From contig CAYJAQ010000035.1 in the NCBI GenBank assembly GCA_964368275.1, forward strand, positions 1-15,758: a stretch of 15,758 nucleotides of DNA. The letters run 5' to 3'. Under the pieces are notes generated by a model that worked only from the letters and a program-made list of their open reading frames with translations, did not search any database and was not told the origin of the DNA. Source of the DNA: CAYJAQ01 sp964368275 (GTDB lineage Bacteria; Bacillota_I; Bacilli_A; ML615J-28; CAG-313). The position numbers and the translations under genes are program-made. Below, piece by piece: positions 1 to 7,107 of this stretch; the first letter of the stretch is position 1, and the number at the start of each line of letters is the position of its first letter.

Positions 1-72
1 GAATAAATCCATTAAACATTTCTAATTGTTTATATTATATAACTTATTAGGCAATTTGTAAAATGATTGACA

Positions 73-111
73 AAAGAAAAAGCTTAACATCGCCTTAACG
101 ATTATTAAGCT
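73..111 (-). terminator. Rho-independent terminator of the endonuclease gene
   Basis: On the minus strand AGCTTAA and TTAAGCT form a 7-bp stem, with an inner ATCG/CGAT helix, followed by a T-rich tail (TTTTCTTT). It starts about 11 nt past the endonuclease stop codon. The remaining 1-72 is AT-rich and holds nothing I can name. Confidence 0.8.
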
Positions 112-121
112 AAAACTTATT

Positions 122-1525
122 CTATCCAAAAATAACATCAGCGAGATTTGGACAATCAATAAATGGATTACGATTGCCTTGAATGGCTGCTGTTTTATTA
201 TTGCGGGCAATTTCCCAATCATCAACTGGATCTAAATCATTCCAATTAAGTAATAAATCCATTGATTGAGCAACTGCTGTAATTGAATAGCTATCAGAAT
301 CACGGTAACGAACTAATAAATAGAAAATAATCCGAGCCACATCACCTTTTGCGGCATCTTGGGGTTCAAAATAAACACCATCAGTATAACAATTACTCGA
401 TATTGAATTATTATATGTTGAAGTATATACTAAATTACCATTTTTAACTTCACCAAATGGTGAGTTGCCGCGAGTACTATTAACTTTTTCATCAGTTGGC
501 CGAATGTGATGAGCATCAGCCCCAGCACCAGATGTTGAAAACCAACCTTGACTTTTTGGCCATACATGTTCACGATTCCAAGTGTGTCCGCCGTTCCATT
601 CGCTAACACCGGCTGCTCTAGTATAAAAGAGTAATATCTTTCCACTACCATCAAGCATTTCGTCAGTTGCTCTTAAACTTTCTGCTTTGTTTTTTTCAGT
701 AGTTCCTCTTAAATCATCATAACTGAGGACATTGGTATGAGTAGTTGTTAATAATGTTCTTAAATCTTGTTTTAAGGCCATACCAGTTTTTGTAAAATCA
801 ATTGAATTATAGTAATTACCTTTATAAGAAAAAACTAATTCAGTTGGCTCTGGCGTCTTACATTTTGCTTGAGTAGGATCTTCAGTACACGTTTTTTCTA
901 CCGGAATAATGCTTTCTTTAACAATAGTAACATTTTTCGTTAAAACTAAACTCATATTTTGATATGTAAAAGTGCCTGTAAGTGTTACACTAGCATTACC
1001 AGTATTTTCACTAGGGCGAGTTACGATAGCCGTTTCGCCATTTACAACTAGATAAGTACTAGATGAAGTCCAACTAACCGTGACATCATTAACCTTAATT
1101 GGTAATGTGAAATTTGTAGTTGCTTCAACTGGTATATTAACTCTAAGCATAGCCGAGCGAATAATCATCTCGTAGTTTTCGGCAGATGCATCCAAAATAG
1201 TAACTGAATAAGTTGCTTGATAGGTTAAATATTTGACTACAATACTATGAGTACCTAGCGTCGAAAGTTTTGCTAGGTCTTCAGCAGAGATCATGGAAGT
1301 TGTAATTGGCGCATAATCTTGAACAGTGCTTCCTTCATAGGCAATAACAATTCGCCCTTCCGTTATATCAAGTTCTCCTAGTACAGCGACGTTTGGCAAG
1401 TTTTCTACAGTTACTGATGAAACAACTTTGCCACCTGGTTCTAATTCGCATCCCGTTAAAACAAGCAATAATAACGTTAAGCAAATGATACTAATATGTT
1501 TAAGTCTCTTAAATAATAAATTCAT
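122..1525 (-). CDS. Secreted endonuclease I (EndA/NucM family) lipoprotein with Ig-like modules
   Basis: A 467-aa surface lipoprotein expected to cut DNA (and possibly RNA) outside the cell. The signal peptide ends in the lipobox LTGC (Cys26). Residues about 34-112 and 115-203 look like two bacterial Ig-like modules; the second resembles the atrophied Ig type with a WTSSS core. A linker carries a Cys pair (C213, C222). The nuclease domain (about 230-460) has the family hallmarks WNREHVWP (R318, E319, H320), the DAHHIRP block (337-343) and N349 with RGN (352-354) before SPFGEV, which together supply the general base and the metal site in EndA/Vvn-type enzymes. No key residue is missing. I chose the ATG at 1525 because GAGGAAG lies just upstream; an in-frame start at 1558 would put 11 residues before the signal peptide and has no ribosome site. 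Monocistronic, with its own promoter and terminator. Function is confident; the in vivo role (nutrient scavenging or biofilm DNA) is inference. Confidence 0.93.
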   Translation of the reverse strand: MNLLFKRLKHISIICLTLLLLVLTGCELEPGGKVVSSVTVENLPNVAVLGELDITEGRIVIAYEGSTVQDYAPITTSMISAEDLAKLSTLGTHSIVVKYLTYQATYSVTILDASAENYEMIIRSAMLRVNIPVEATTNFTLPIKVNDVTVSWTSSSTYLVVNGETAIVTRPSENTGNASVTLTGTFTYQNMSLVLTKNVTIVKESIIPVEKTCTEDPTQAKCKTPEPTELVFSYKGNYYNSIDFTKTGMALKQDLRTLLTTTHTNVLSYDDLRGTTEKNKAESLRATDEMLDGSGKILLFYTRAAGVSEWNGGHTWNREHVWPKSQGWFSTSGAGADAHHIRPTDEKVNSTRGNSPFGEVKNGNLVYTSTYNNSISSNCYTDGVYFEPQDAAKGDVARIIFYLLVRYRDSDSYSITAVAQSMDLLLNWNDLDPVDDWEIARNNKTAAIQGNRNPFIDCPNLADVIFG

Positions 1526-1549
1526 AATTACTTCCTCTTTCGTATTAAT

Positions 1550-1578
1550 ATTATACAATTATATGATATTTTTTGCAA
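1550..1578 (-). promoter_or_regulatory. Sigma-A-type promoter of the endonuclease gene
   Basis: Reads TTGCAA (1573-1578), a 17-bp spacer and TATAAT (1550-1555) on the minus strand. The consensus -10 and ideal spacing lie directly before the ribosome site of the endonuclease gene. Confidence 0.65.
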
Positions 1579-1602
1579 ATATTACACTAAACTTTCTAAA
1601 TA

Positions 1603-1627
1603 TGGTATAATATATGTAAGGAGGAAG
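1603..1627 (+). promoter_or_regulatory. Extended -10 promoter and ribosome site of the GDPD-like gene
   Basis: TGG precedes TATAAT (1606-1611), an extended -10 element; the -35 region is weak. The -10 is only about 8 nt before AGGAGGAAG (about 1619-1627), so the leader would be very short. This promoter is divergent from the endonuclease promoter about 50 bp away. Confidence 0.55.
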
Positions 1628-1631
1628 TCTT

Positions 1632-2300
1632 ATGGCCAAGATTATTGCATACCATGGTTATTCGATTACCGAACTACCTAATTCATACAGTGCCTATTTA
1701 GCAGCATGCAATCACGCTTTTTGGGGTGTTTTTGCTTCAATTCGTTTTACGAAAGATCACGTTGCCATCACATCTGATAAACCCTATCTTGAAATTGATA
1801 AGCATCGTTACTATATTGATAAAACTACTTACGAGGAATTAACCAATCTTGGTGCATTTCAATTACCAAATGATATAAGTTGTTCACTAAAAATCTTTTT
1901 AGAGCTCTGTAAAAAATATCAAAAAGTTGCTTGCTTAGAGATTAATCGCTCAACAAATACTAAAGAGATTGCAACAATATTAGAAATGCTAGCCGATGTA
2001 GGTATGATTAACCAATGTAAACTAATATCAGCCAAAAAGAACTACTTAGTTAATATTAGAAAAGACGATTTGCACATTGATTTAGAACTGCTTGCGACGA
2101 AATATCATGACAGTCTCCTCTTTGATGGTTGCAAATATCATTTTGGTATTTACTTACCTATTAATAAAGTTAATGCTGATATGGTAGCCTTCTTTCATGA
2201 GAATCAATTAAAGCTAGCTGTCGGTGTAACTAACAATCCAATAAAGTCTGCTTTATACCTAGAAATGGGTGTTGATTATATCTATTCTAGTACTATCTAA
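1632..2300 (+). CDS. GDPD-fold protein with degenerate active site (probable pseudoenzyme)
   Basis: A 222-aa cytoplasmic protein with no signal peptide or membrane segment. The layout follows the glycerophosphodiester phosphodiesterase (UgpQ/GlpQ) TIM barrel: AYHGYS near the N-terminus where AHRGYS is usual, PNSYSAY for PENTLAAF, RFTKDHVAITSD for LTKDGxxVVxHD, LEIN (about 104-107) for xEIK, and the C-terminal GVDYIYSS for GVDGIxTD. In this by-eye alignment the HR pair is YH, the Glu of PENT is absent, the E-x-D metal pair is F-x-S, and the His of the HD motif is Ser. Only the later Glu of LEIN survives. Loss of the metal ligands argues against ordinary phosphodiesterase chemistry; a binding or regulatory role, or a different substrate, is possible but unknown. 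The strong AGGAGG site and an intact frame suggest an expressed gene rather than decay. Single gene with its own promoter and terminator. Confidence 0.75.
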   Translation: MAKIIAYHGYSITELPNSYSAYLAACNHAFWGVFASIRFTKDHVAITSDKPYLEIDKHRYYIDKTTYEELTNLGAFQLPNDISCSLKIFLELCKKYQKVACLEINRSTNTKEIATILEMLADVGMINQCKLISAKKNYLVNIRKDDLHIDLELLATKYHDSLLFDGCKYHFGIYLPINKVNADMVAFFHENQLKLAVGVTNNPIKSALYLEMGVDYIYSSTI

Positions 2301-2303
2301 AGA

Positions 2304-2336
2304 AAAACACTAACGTGCCTGACATGTTAGTGTTTT
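2304..2336. terminator. Bidirectional terminator between convergent genes
   Basis: Long hairpin: AAAACACTAACGTG pairs with CATGTTAGTGTTTT (one G-T pair) around a CCTGA loop. The T-run is TTTT on the plus strand and TTTTTCTTT on the minus strand, so it can serve both the GDPD-like gene and the GLUG lipoprotein gene. Confidence 0.85.
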
Positions 2337-2362
2337 AAATTGCCCTGTATTCAATATTATAA

Positions 2363-4157
2363 TTAGTTTTTAAAGTCTGCACTTCCTGATCCAAAATACA
2401 TATCGTATTTTTCTACACCAATCACTGCACCCAGTGATGATAAATTATACGCTTCGGATACCTTATCGCTAAATAGATATCCTGATATTCCACCAACATA
2501 CGATCTACCATTAACACTTGAACTATTACTCAGGTTTCTCATTATTACTATTTTACCATCAATACCGCCAAATAATCCACCAATATAATTATTAGTTCCT
2601 GTTATTGTACCAGAATTTTGACAGTCATNNNNNNNNNNNNNNNNNNNNNNNNNNNNNNNNNNNNNNNNNNNNNNNNNNNNNNNNNNNNNNNNNNNNNNNN
2701 NNNNNNNNNNNNNNNNNNNNNNNNNNNNTTGTTATCTTAGTATTTTTGCCTAATTCTACATAACCTGCTATTCCACCAACATACTTACCATCAGAAGTAT
2801 AGTTAATATCAACTTTATTGGTACAGTTATTTATATTAAAATATTTTCCATACCCAACATATCCACCGACCATTGCTTGTTTATTAGTAACATTATCATA
2901 ACCAGTTGCATTCAATATTGAGCCTTCATTTGTTGACTCTTCGATTGTACCGTCGAAATGTCCAAATAAGCAACCAACATACGCAGTACCTGTAACAGAT
3001 GATTTATTGGATAAGTTATATGCAGTGCCACCACCAGATCCTGCTATTCCTCCTATATGCGTGGCACCATGTATATTTCCTACATTAGTACAACTATCTA
3101 ATGTAACTTTTTCATATGCTACATCCATACGACCAAACAATCCACCAATATAATTATTAGTTCCTGTTATTGTACCAGAATTTTGACAGTCATTAATTTC
3201 TATTGAATATTTTCCAGAATCATAATTTGAAGATATTCCATCATAATATCCAAAAATACCACCAACATAACTATAACCGCTTATATTAGCTTCATTTACT
3301 AGGTTTGTTATCTTAGTATTTTTGCCTAATTCTACATAACCTGCTATTCCACCAACATAATTAGCTTTCTCTACTGATATATTTCCAGTAACAGTGATGT
3401 TTTCAAAATCACCGTTTTTTGAATATCCGGCTATTGCACCTACATACTCATAAGATGCTGCTCCTTTTGGAATTTCAATATTAACATTTTCTAGTGTAAT
3501 ATTTTTTACAACTCCATCACACTTACCAAACAAACCTACATAATCTTGTTTTGCAGATATTGATAGATTTTTTATTGTATATCCTTTTCCATCCAAACTT
3601 CCTGCAAAATTTGGAATAACTTTAAAATCATATCCGGACATATCTATATCATTTGTAAGTATGTAATTACCATCTTTTTCGATTTGTTGCAAATCATCTG
3701 GGGTTGAGATATCTTTTCCTGTTACTTCAATAATCATTGTATTACTTCTTAAATACTTTGTTTCTGTCTTTGATTCTTGATAATTTTTATGAGCAATAAT
3801 ACAATACACTTCTACTGTTCCCATAGTATGACTAACTGCAACAGTACTATTATTAGTTAGATCTCTTGTATCTAATAACTTATTAACAATATTAGTACTT
3901 TTACTACTAACATAGTAATATACCCGTAAATCAGATTTAAGGGTTTGGGAACCCGTATTAAGCCATATTCCATCATCAACTATTATACTATAAGTCACTT
4001 CTTCATTGACTAAGATTCTATTTTTACTAGCAACTAATGTCACATTCTTTATTTCATTAGATTCATTATACTTATTTTCATTATTTTTACTATTACTAAA
4101 ACACCCTGTCATTAAGAACAAACATAATAGTATTACAATATATTTTATTTTTTTCAT
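2363..4157 (-). CDS. GLUG-repeat surface lipoprotein, interrupted by an assembly gap
   Basis: Lipoprotein with signal peptide and lipobox MTGC (Cys19), an Ig-like N-terminal part (about 35-145), then a DIDMSGYDF/LDGKGYTI segment typical of the start of GLUG beta-helices, followed by repeated YVGGIAGY/YIGGLFG-type motifs; I count 11 in the visible sequence. The gene contains 100 N (2629-2728). Read literally, these shift the frame and give a false stop at 2625-2627. The sequence left of the gap continues in a GLUG frame (YIGGLFGG, YVGGISGY) to a true TAA at 2363-2365. If the gap holds the 111 bp expected from the flanking repeats, the protein is 601 aa. The start ATG (4155-4157) overlaps the stop of the upstream gene (TAATG), with GGGAG about 10 nt before it, so translation is probably coupled. 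No LPXTG or C-terminal membrane anchor is seen. Function is unknown; GLUG proteins are often surface or adhesive, which is family-level inference. Confidence 0.85.
2574..2628 (-). repeat. 55-bp exact repeat, left flank of the gap
   Basis: Identical over 55 bp to 3139-3193. The base just outside differs (2573 t versus 3138 c) and the match ends at the first N. Encodes the DCQNSGTITGTNNYIGG part of the GLUG unit. Confidence 0.9.
2629..2728. other. Assembly gap of 100 N
   Basis: Exactly 100 undetermined bases, the usual placeholder for a scaffold join of unknown size. Its length is not a multiple of three, so it breaks the reading frame artificially. The flanking repeats predict that the real content is close to 3194-3304 (111 bp). 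Confidence 0.97.
2729..2783 (-). repeat. 55-bp exact repeat, right flank of the gap
   Basis: Identical over 55 bp to 3305-3359; the next base differs (2784 c versus 3360 a). Encodes the YVGGIAGYVELGKNTKIT part of the GLUG unit. Confidence 0.9.
3139..3359 (-). repeat. Complete 221-bp copy of the duplicated GLUG unit
   Basis: Contains both 55-bp ends in the same order and orientation as the gap flanks, with 111 bp between them (3194-3304, 37 codons). It is the resolved copy of an intragenic duplication whose second copy is cut by the gap. Confidence 0.85.
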
Positions 4158-6178
4158 TAGTTCACGCTCCCTTTAGCTCCATTATATCCACCATTACCTC
4201 TTGTACCACTATTTTCAACAATAGTTCCTATATTAATTGCTTTATTTAAATTCTGCTTATTAATTGATACTCCGCCTATTCCACCACTGCCAAATATTCC
4301 ACCTGCTCCTATATTACCTGCTTTATATAATAGTGTTTGAACTGTGTTTCCGCCAGTACCACCATTGCCGCCGGTACCACCTGCTCCACCTGTAACTGAC
4401 ATGTTAATTCCTTCTTGAATGATTAAGTCACCTCTATTGACAAAATTAATTCCTGCTCCGCCACTGCCACCGGTACCACCTGCTCCACCTGCTCCACCAT
4501 TATCAGGATTATCTGTGCTATAGTTAACTGTGGCATGTCCGCCATTTCCACCTCTTCCTCCTTTTCCACCACTTCCACCACATACGTGTATTGTTCCAAG
4601 TCCATTAATTTCTAATGAATTATATATATTTATTGCTGATGCCCCTGCACTACCCTGTCCACCATTTCCACCTCTTCCGGCTGTTGATTTTCCTGGGCCA
4701 TTAATACCCTGTCCATTACCACCATCTCCACCGATGCCACCAAAGCCTCCATTAACAGAAAATACTGAATCCTTTGGGCAGGTTATTACTAATGAATTGG
4801 CATCAATTGCGCTACTTGCTTTTCTACCAGCATAACCATTCTCACCATCATATGCTGTATTCACATCATCAAACATGTTGAAAGACTTTCCTGATTGGCC
4901 AAAATCGCCATTGCCTCCGTATATGCCTGAAAGTCCATTAACTTCAAGATATATCTTATATTCATTTGACACAGATTTTGCTGAAAAAGCGCTATTCCAG
5001 CTAGATTGATAAAGGAAATTATCCAATACTATTTTCAAATCAGAAGTGCGACTGCTAATATTAATTTCGAAATACGAGTATTTGACTCCAACTTTACCCT
5101 TTATAATTATTGTATTGATACTATCATCTATAATTATATTTCTATTGCTTTTATAGTCATCTACATTTGTACAATCAAGTAATACCGCATCATTATCCTC
5201 AATACTACTAATACTAAAAGATTCTAATGTAGCAAAATCAATTGCATACACTTCTTTCCATTTTGCTTTTAAAGTAATCTCACTAGTATAATTTGTTTCA
5301 ACATACTCATTTCCCATAGATAGGAGGGTATTATCTAAATACCAACCATCAAATACATATTCATAATTAGAATGAGTTGGACGAGGCAGATAAACATTAT
5401 CCCCCTCTTTATAATCTATACTTTCAATGTTTTCTCCACCATGACAATCAAAGTTAATCTTCAAAGTCTTTGGTATATAGCCATATAATTTAATACTATT
5501 ACGCGGCATATATTTTAAATCAAATAGTGTTAATACATCATTTTTATAATAATACCATTTAATATTATCTTCATCATGTAACACTATCTCATCTGCATAA
5601 TGCAAACTATCAATGTATACTACATTATCTTCCAATATATATTCTATTGTATAATTTACAAGTTCCCATTTTGCATATAATACATAGTTTTTGGGGGTGG
5701 AAGCATTAATCTCTTCAATTTTGTTTTCTGGTGAATATGACTTATCTGTATACCAACCACAGAACACATATCCAAATCTTTCAGGGTCGAGAAGAGTTAT
5801 AATATCATCATTTCTATTATACGATATTGGATTATCGTGTTTTACATCGCTGTCAACTATATATTTAATGCTGTATGATGATTTTTCCCAAGTAGCATTT
5901 ATAATTATATTTTGATAAAGTGTTTTATTTAATAAATAGTCCGCACTAAAAATAGTGCCATTTTCTAAATTCCACGAGACAAGTTCATAACCATCTTTTA
6001 CAAGATTAGCTGGTAATTCTATTATTTCTTGTCCTTTCGATGTCACTTCTTTAACAACCACATTATCAGAAATAAAATAAATTTTGTATACTTTCTCATC
6101 GTTTTTTTCATTATCTCCACAACTAAATAACATAGTCATTATACATATTAGTATAAAAATTCTAATAGTTTTTTTCAT
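4157..6178 (-). CDS. Lipoprotein with InlB/Flg_new-type repeats and a glycine-rich repeat domain
   Basis: A 673-aa surface lipoprotein. The signal peptide ends in lipobox LFSC (Cys20). Residues about 30-310 hold roughly four Listeria-Bacteroides (Flg_new) repeats, recognisable by YVFCGWYTD, YVFDGWYLD and the closing INATWEK, LYAKWEL and LKAKWKE. Residues about 311-405 link to a glycine-rich domain (about 407-673) in which segments such as AINIYNSLEING and GINFVNRGDLIIQEG alternate with GGXGGX runs at a spacing of about 50-60 residues. The ATG at 6178 is preferred: AAGGAGTGGAG lies just before it and the signal peptide starts there; an in-frame start at 6232 has no ribosome site. The gene heads a two-gene operon, and its TAA overlaps by 1 nt the ATG of the GLUG gene. 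No sorting signal, protease or glycosidase motif is seen. A structural or adhesive surface role is inferred from repeats only. Confidence 0.85.
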   Translation of the reverse strand: MKKTIRIFILICIMTMLFSCGDNEKNDEKVYKIYFISDNVVVKEVTSKGQEIIELPANLVKDGYELVSWNLENGTIFSADYLLNKTLYQNIIINATWEKSSYSIKYIVDSDVKHDNPISYNRNDDIITLLDPERFGYVFCGWYTDKSYSPENKIEEINASTPKNYVLYAKWELVNYTIEYILEDNVVYIDSLHYADEIVLHDEDNIKWYYYKNDVLTLFDLKYMPRNSIKLYGYIPKTLKINFDCHGGENIESIDYKEGDNVYLPRPTHSNYEYVFDGWYLDNTLLSMGNEYVETNYTSEITLKAKWKEVYAIDFATLESFSISSIEDNDAVLLDCTNVDDYKSNRNIIIDDSINTIIIKGKVGVKYSYFEINISSRTSDLKIVLDNFLYQSSWNSAFSAKSVSNEYKIYLEVNGLSGIYGGNGDFGQSGKSFNMFDDVNTAYDGENGYAGRKASSAIDANSLVITCPKDSVFSVNGGFGGIGGDGGNGQGINGPGKSTAGRGGNGGQGSAGASAINIYNSLEINGLGTIHVCGGSGGKGGRGGNGGHATVNYSTDNPDNGGAGGAGGTGGSGGAGINFVNRGDLIIQEGINMSVTGGAGGTGGNGGTGGNTVQTLLYKAGNIGAGGIFGSGGIGGVSINKQNLNKAINIGTIVENSGTRGNGGYNGAKGSVN

Positions 6179-6247
6179 TTTTCTCCACTCCTTACTCTTT
6201 AAAAAAGTGCACAAAGTTAAACCTTTATACATATTTTTTACAACTTT

Positions 6248-6276
6248 ATTATAACATATATTTTAGGGTGTAGCAA
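6248..6276 (-). promoter_or_regulatory. Promoter of the repeat-lipoprotein operon
   Basis: On the minus strand TTGCTA (6271-6276), a 17-bp spacer and TATAAT (6248-6253) with a TGT extension. The leader to the start codon would be about 60 nt. The same TTGCTA-N17-TATAAT pattern precedes the amidase gene. Confidence 0.7.
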
Positions 6277-6376
6277 ATCATTTTATTATTTTAGTCTAAT
6301 TCTGATGTAATTTTAACTTTGTATTTTGTCATGTCCATAAAGATAATAAGGTTTACCTTTTTATTCTTAATGAAAA

Positions 6377-6401
6377 GTCATCACTATTGATGGCTTTTTT
6401 T
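6377..6401 (+). terminator. Orphan terminator-like hairpin upstream of the recombinase
   Basis: GTCATCA-CTAT-TGATGGC (one G-T pair) followed by seven T on the plus strand. No plus-strand gene lies upstream within the intergenic region. A weak -10-like GATAAT (6342-6347) with TTGTAT 17 bp before it could start a short transcript ending here, or the hairpin could be leftover flank of a mobile element. The rest of 6280-6376 shows only a small dyad, AAGG-TTTA-CCTT, at 6348-6359. Confidence 0.5.
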
Positions 6402-6418
6402 ATGTGATAACTTTATTA

Positions 6419-6446
6419 TGATATAATAGTACAAAACTAAAGGAGG
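6419..6446 (+). promoter_or_regulatory. Extended -10 promoter and ribosome site of the recombinase
   Basis: TGA precedes TATAAT (6422-6427), an extended -10 element; no good -35 is present. AAAGGAGG (about 6439-6446) lies 6 nt before the ATG at 6453. Confidence 0.55.
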
Positions 6447-6452
6447 CAGTTT

Positions 6453-7051
6453 ATGAATTATGGTTATGTAAGAGTATCAACATTAACTCAAAACATTGAT
6501 AGACAAATACAGGAAATGTATAAACTAGGTTTAACTAAAAAACAGATTTACATTGATAAACAAAGTGGTAAGGACTTTAAAAGGCCTAATTATCAAAAGT
6601 TGAAAAATAGACTAAAAAAAGACGATTTATTAATCATTAAATCAATTGATCGCTTGGGACGGAATTATGATATGATAATAAAAGAATGGGCTGATATCAC
6701 AAAAAATATCAAAGCAAACATTACAGTAATAGATTTTCCACTCCTTGATACAAGAAAGATACTAATAATTTAATTGGAAAATTTATCGCTGATATTGTTT
6801 TACAGTTACTTTCATTTGTTGCTCAACATGAAAGAGAAATCATTAGACAACGTCAAGCAGAAGGAATAAGAATAGCCAAAGAAAAAGGCATTCACATGGG
6901 GAGACCACGTTATGTATTACCGAATAATTTTAGGGAGATTGCAATCAGATATCTTAACAAGGAACTAACAAATGTTGTAGCTGCACAAATACTAAATATG
7001 AATCGTAGTACTTTTTTAAAATATGCTCGATTATTATGTAAGTTAAAATAA
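6453..7051 (+). pseudogene. Small serine recombinase (resolvase/invertase family), frameshifted
   Basis: The first frame (6453-6773) gives the N-terminal catalytic domain: YVRVST with the nucleophile Ser9, then LLIIKSIDRLGRNYD, a hallmark of resolvases and invertases. After LLDTRK the frame is lost and ends at TAA. The next frame resumes directly with a FIADIVLQLLSFVAQHERE helix, RQRQAEGI, GRPRY and a C-terminal helix-turn-helix (about NVVAAQILNMNRSTF) to TAA at 7051. One extra A in the AAA run at 6755-6757 restores a continuous 199-aa protein of normal size for small serine recombinases. The product as written lacks the dimerisation helix and the DNA-binding domain, so it should be inactive. 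No slippery heptamer is evident, so a real mutation or a base-calling error is more likely than programmed shifting. It sits beside the repeat-rich surface operon, but no convincing paired crossover sites were found. Confidence 0.9.
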
Positions 7052-7075
7052 TCTGTTATTTAATATTGGAATTTT

Positions 7076-7103
7076 AAAAAGACCAGCATCAGCTGGTCTT
7101 CTC
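7076..7103. terminator. Terminator between psuG and the recombinase
   Basis: Perfect 7-bp stem GACCAGC/GCTGGTC with an ATCA loop (7081-7098). On the minus strand it is followed by TTTTT, just past the psuG stop at 7108; on the plus strand the tail is weaker (TTCTCTATTTT). Best read as the psuG terminator, possibly shared. Confidence 0.8.
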
Positions 7104-7107
7104 TATT

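Noticed and set aside
2574..3359. Direct repeats as a possible CRISPR or mobile-element footprint
   Set aside because: The copies lie in frame inside the GLUG gene, have no regular spacers and no inverted ends; protein repeat duplication explains them.
4530..4835. Proline-rich open frame on the plus strand
   Set aside because: It is the antisense of GGX codons of the glycine-rich domain; it has no ribosome site and its composition follows from the real gene.
6750..6775. Programmed ribosomal frameshift in the recombinase
   Set aside because: No slippery heptamer, no internal Shine-Dalgarno and no strong downstream stem is evident; a one-base deletion or base-call error is simpler.
6280..7107. 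Complete insertion sequence or integron around the recombinase
   Set aside because: I found no paired terminal inverted repeats, target duplications or transposase; only the recombinase and two hairpins are present.
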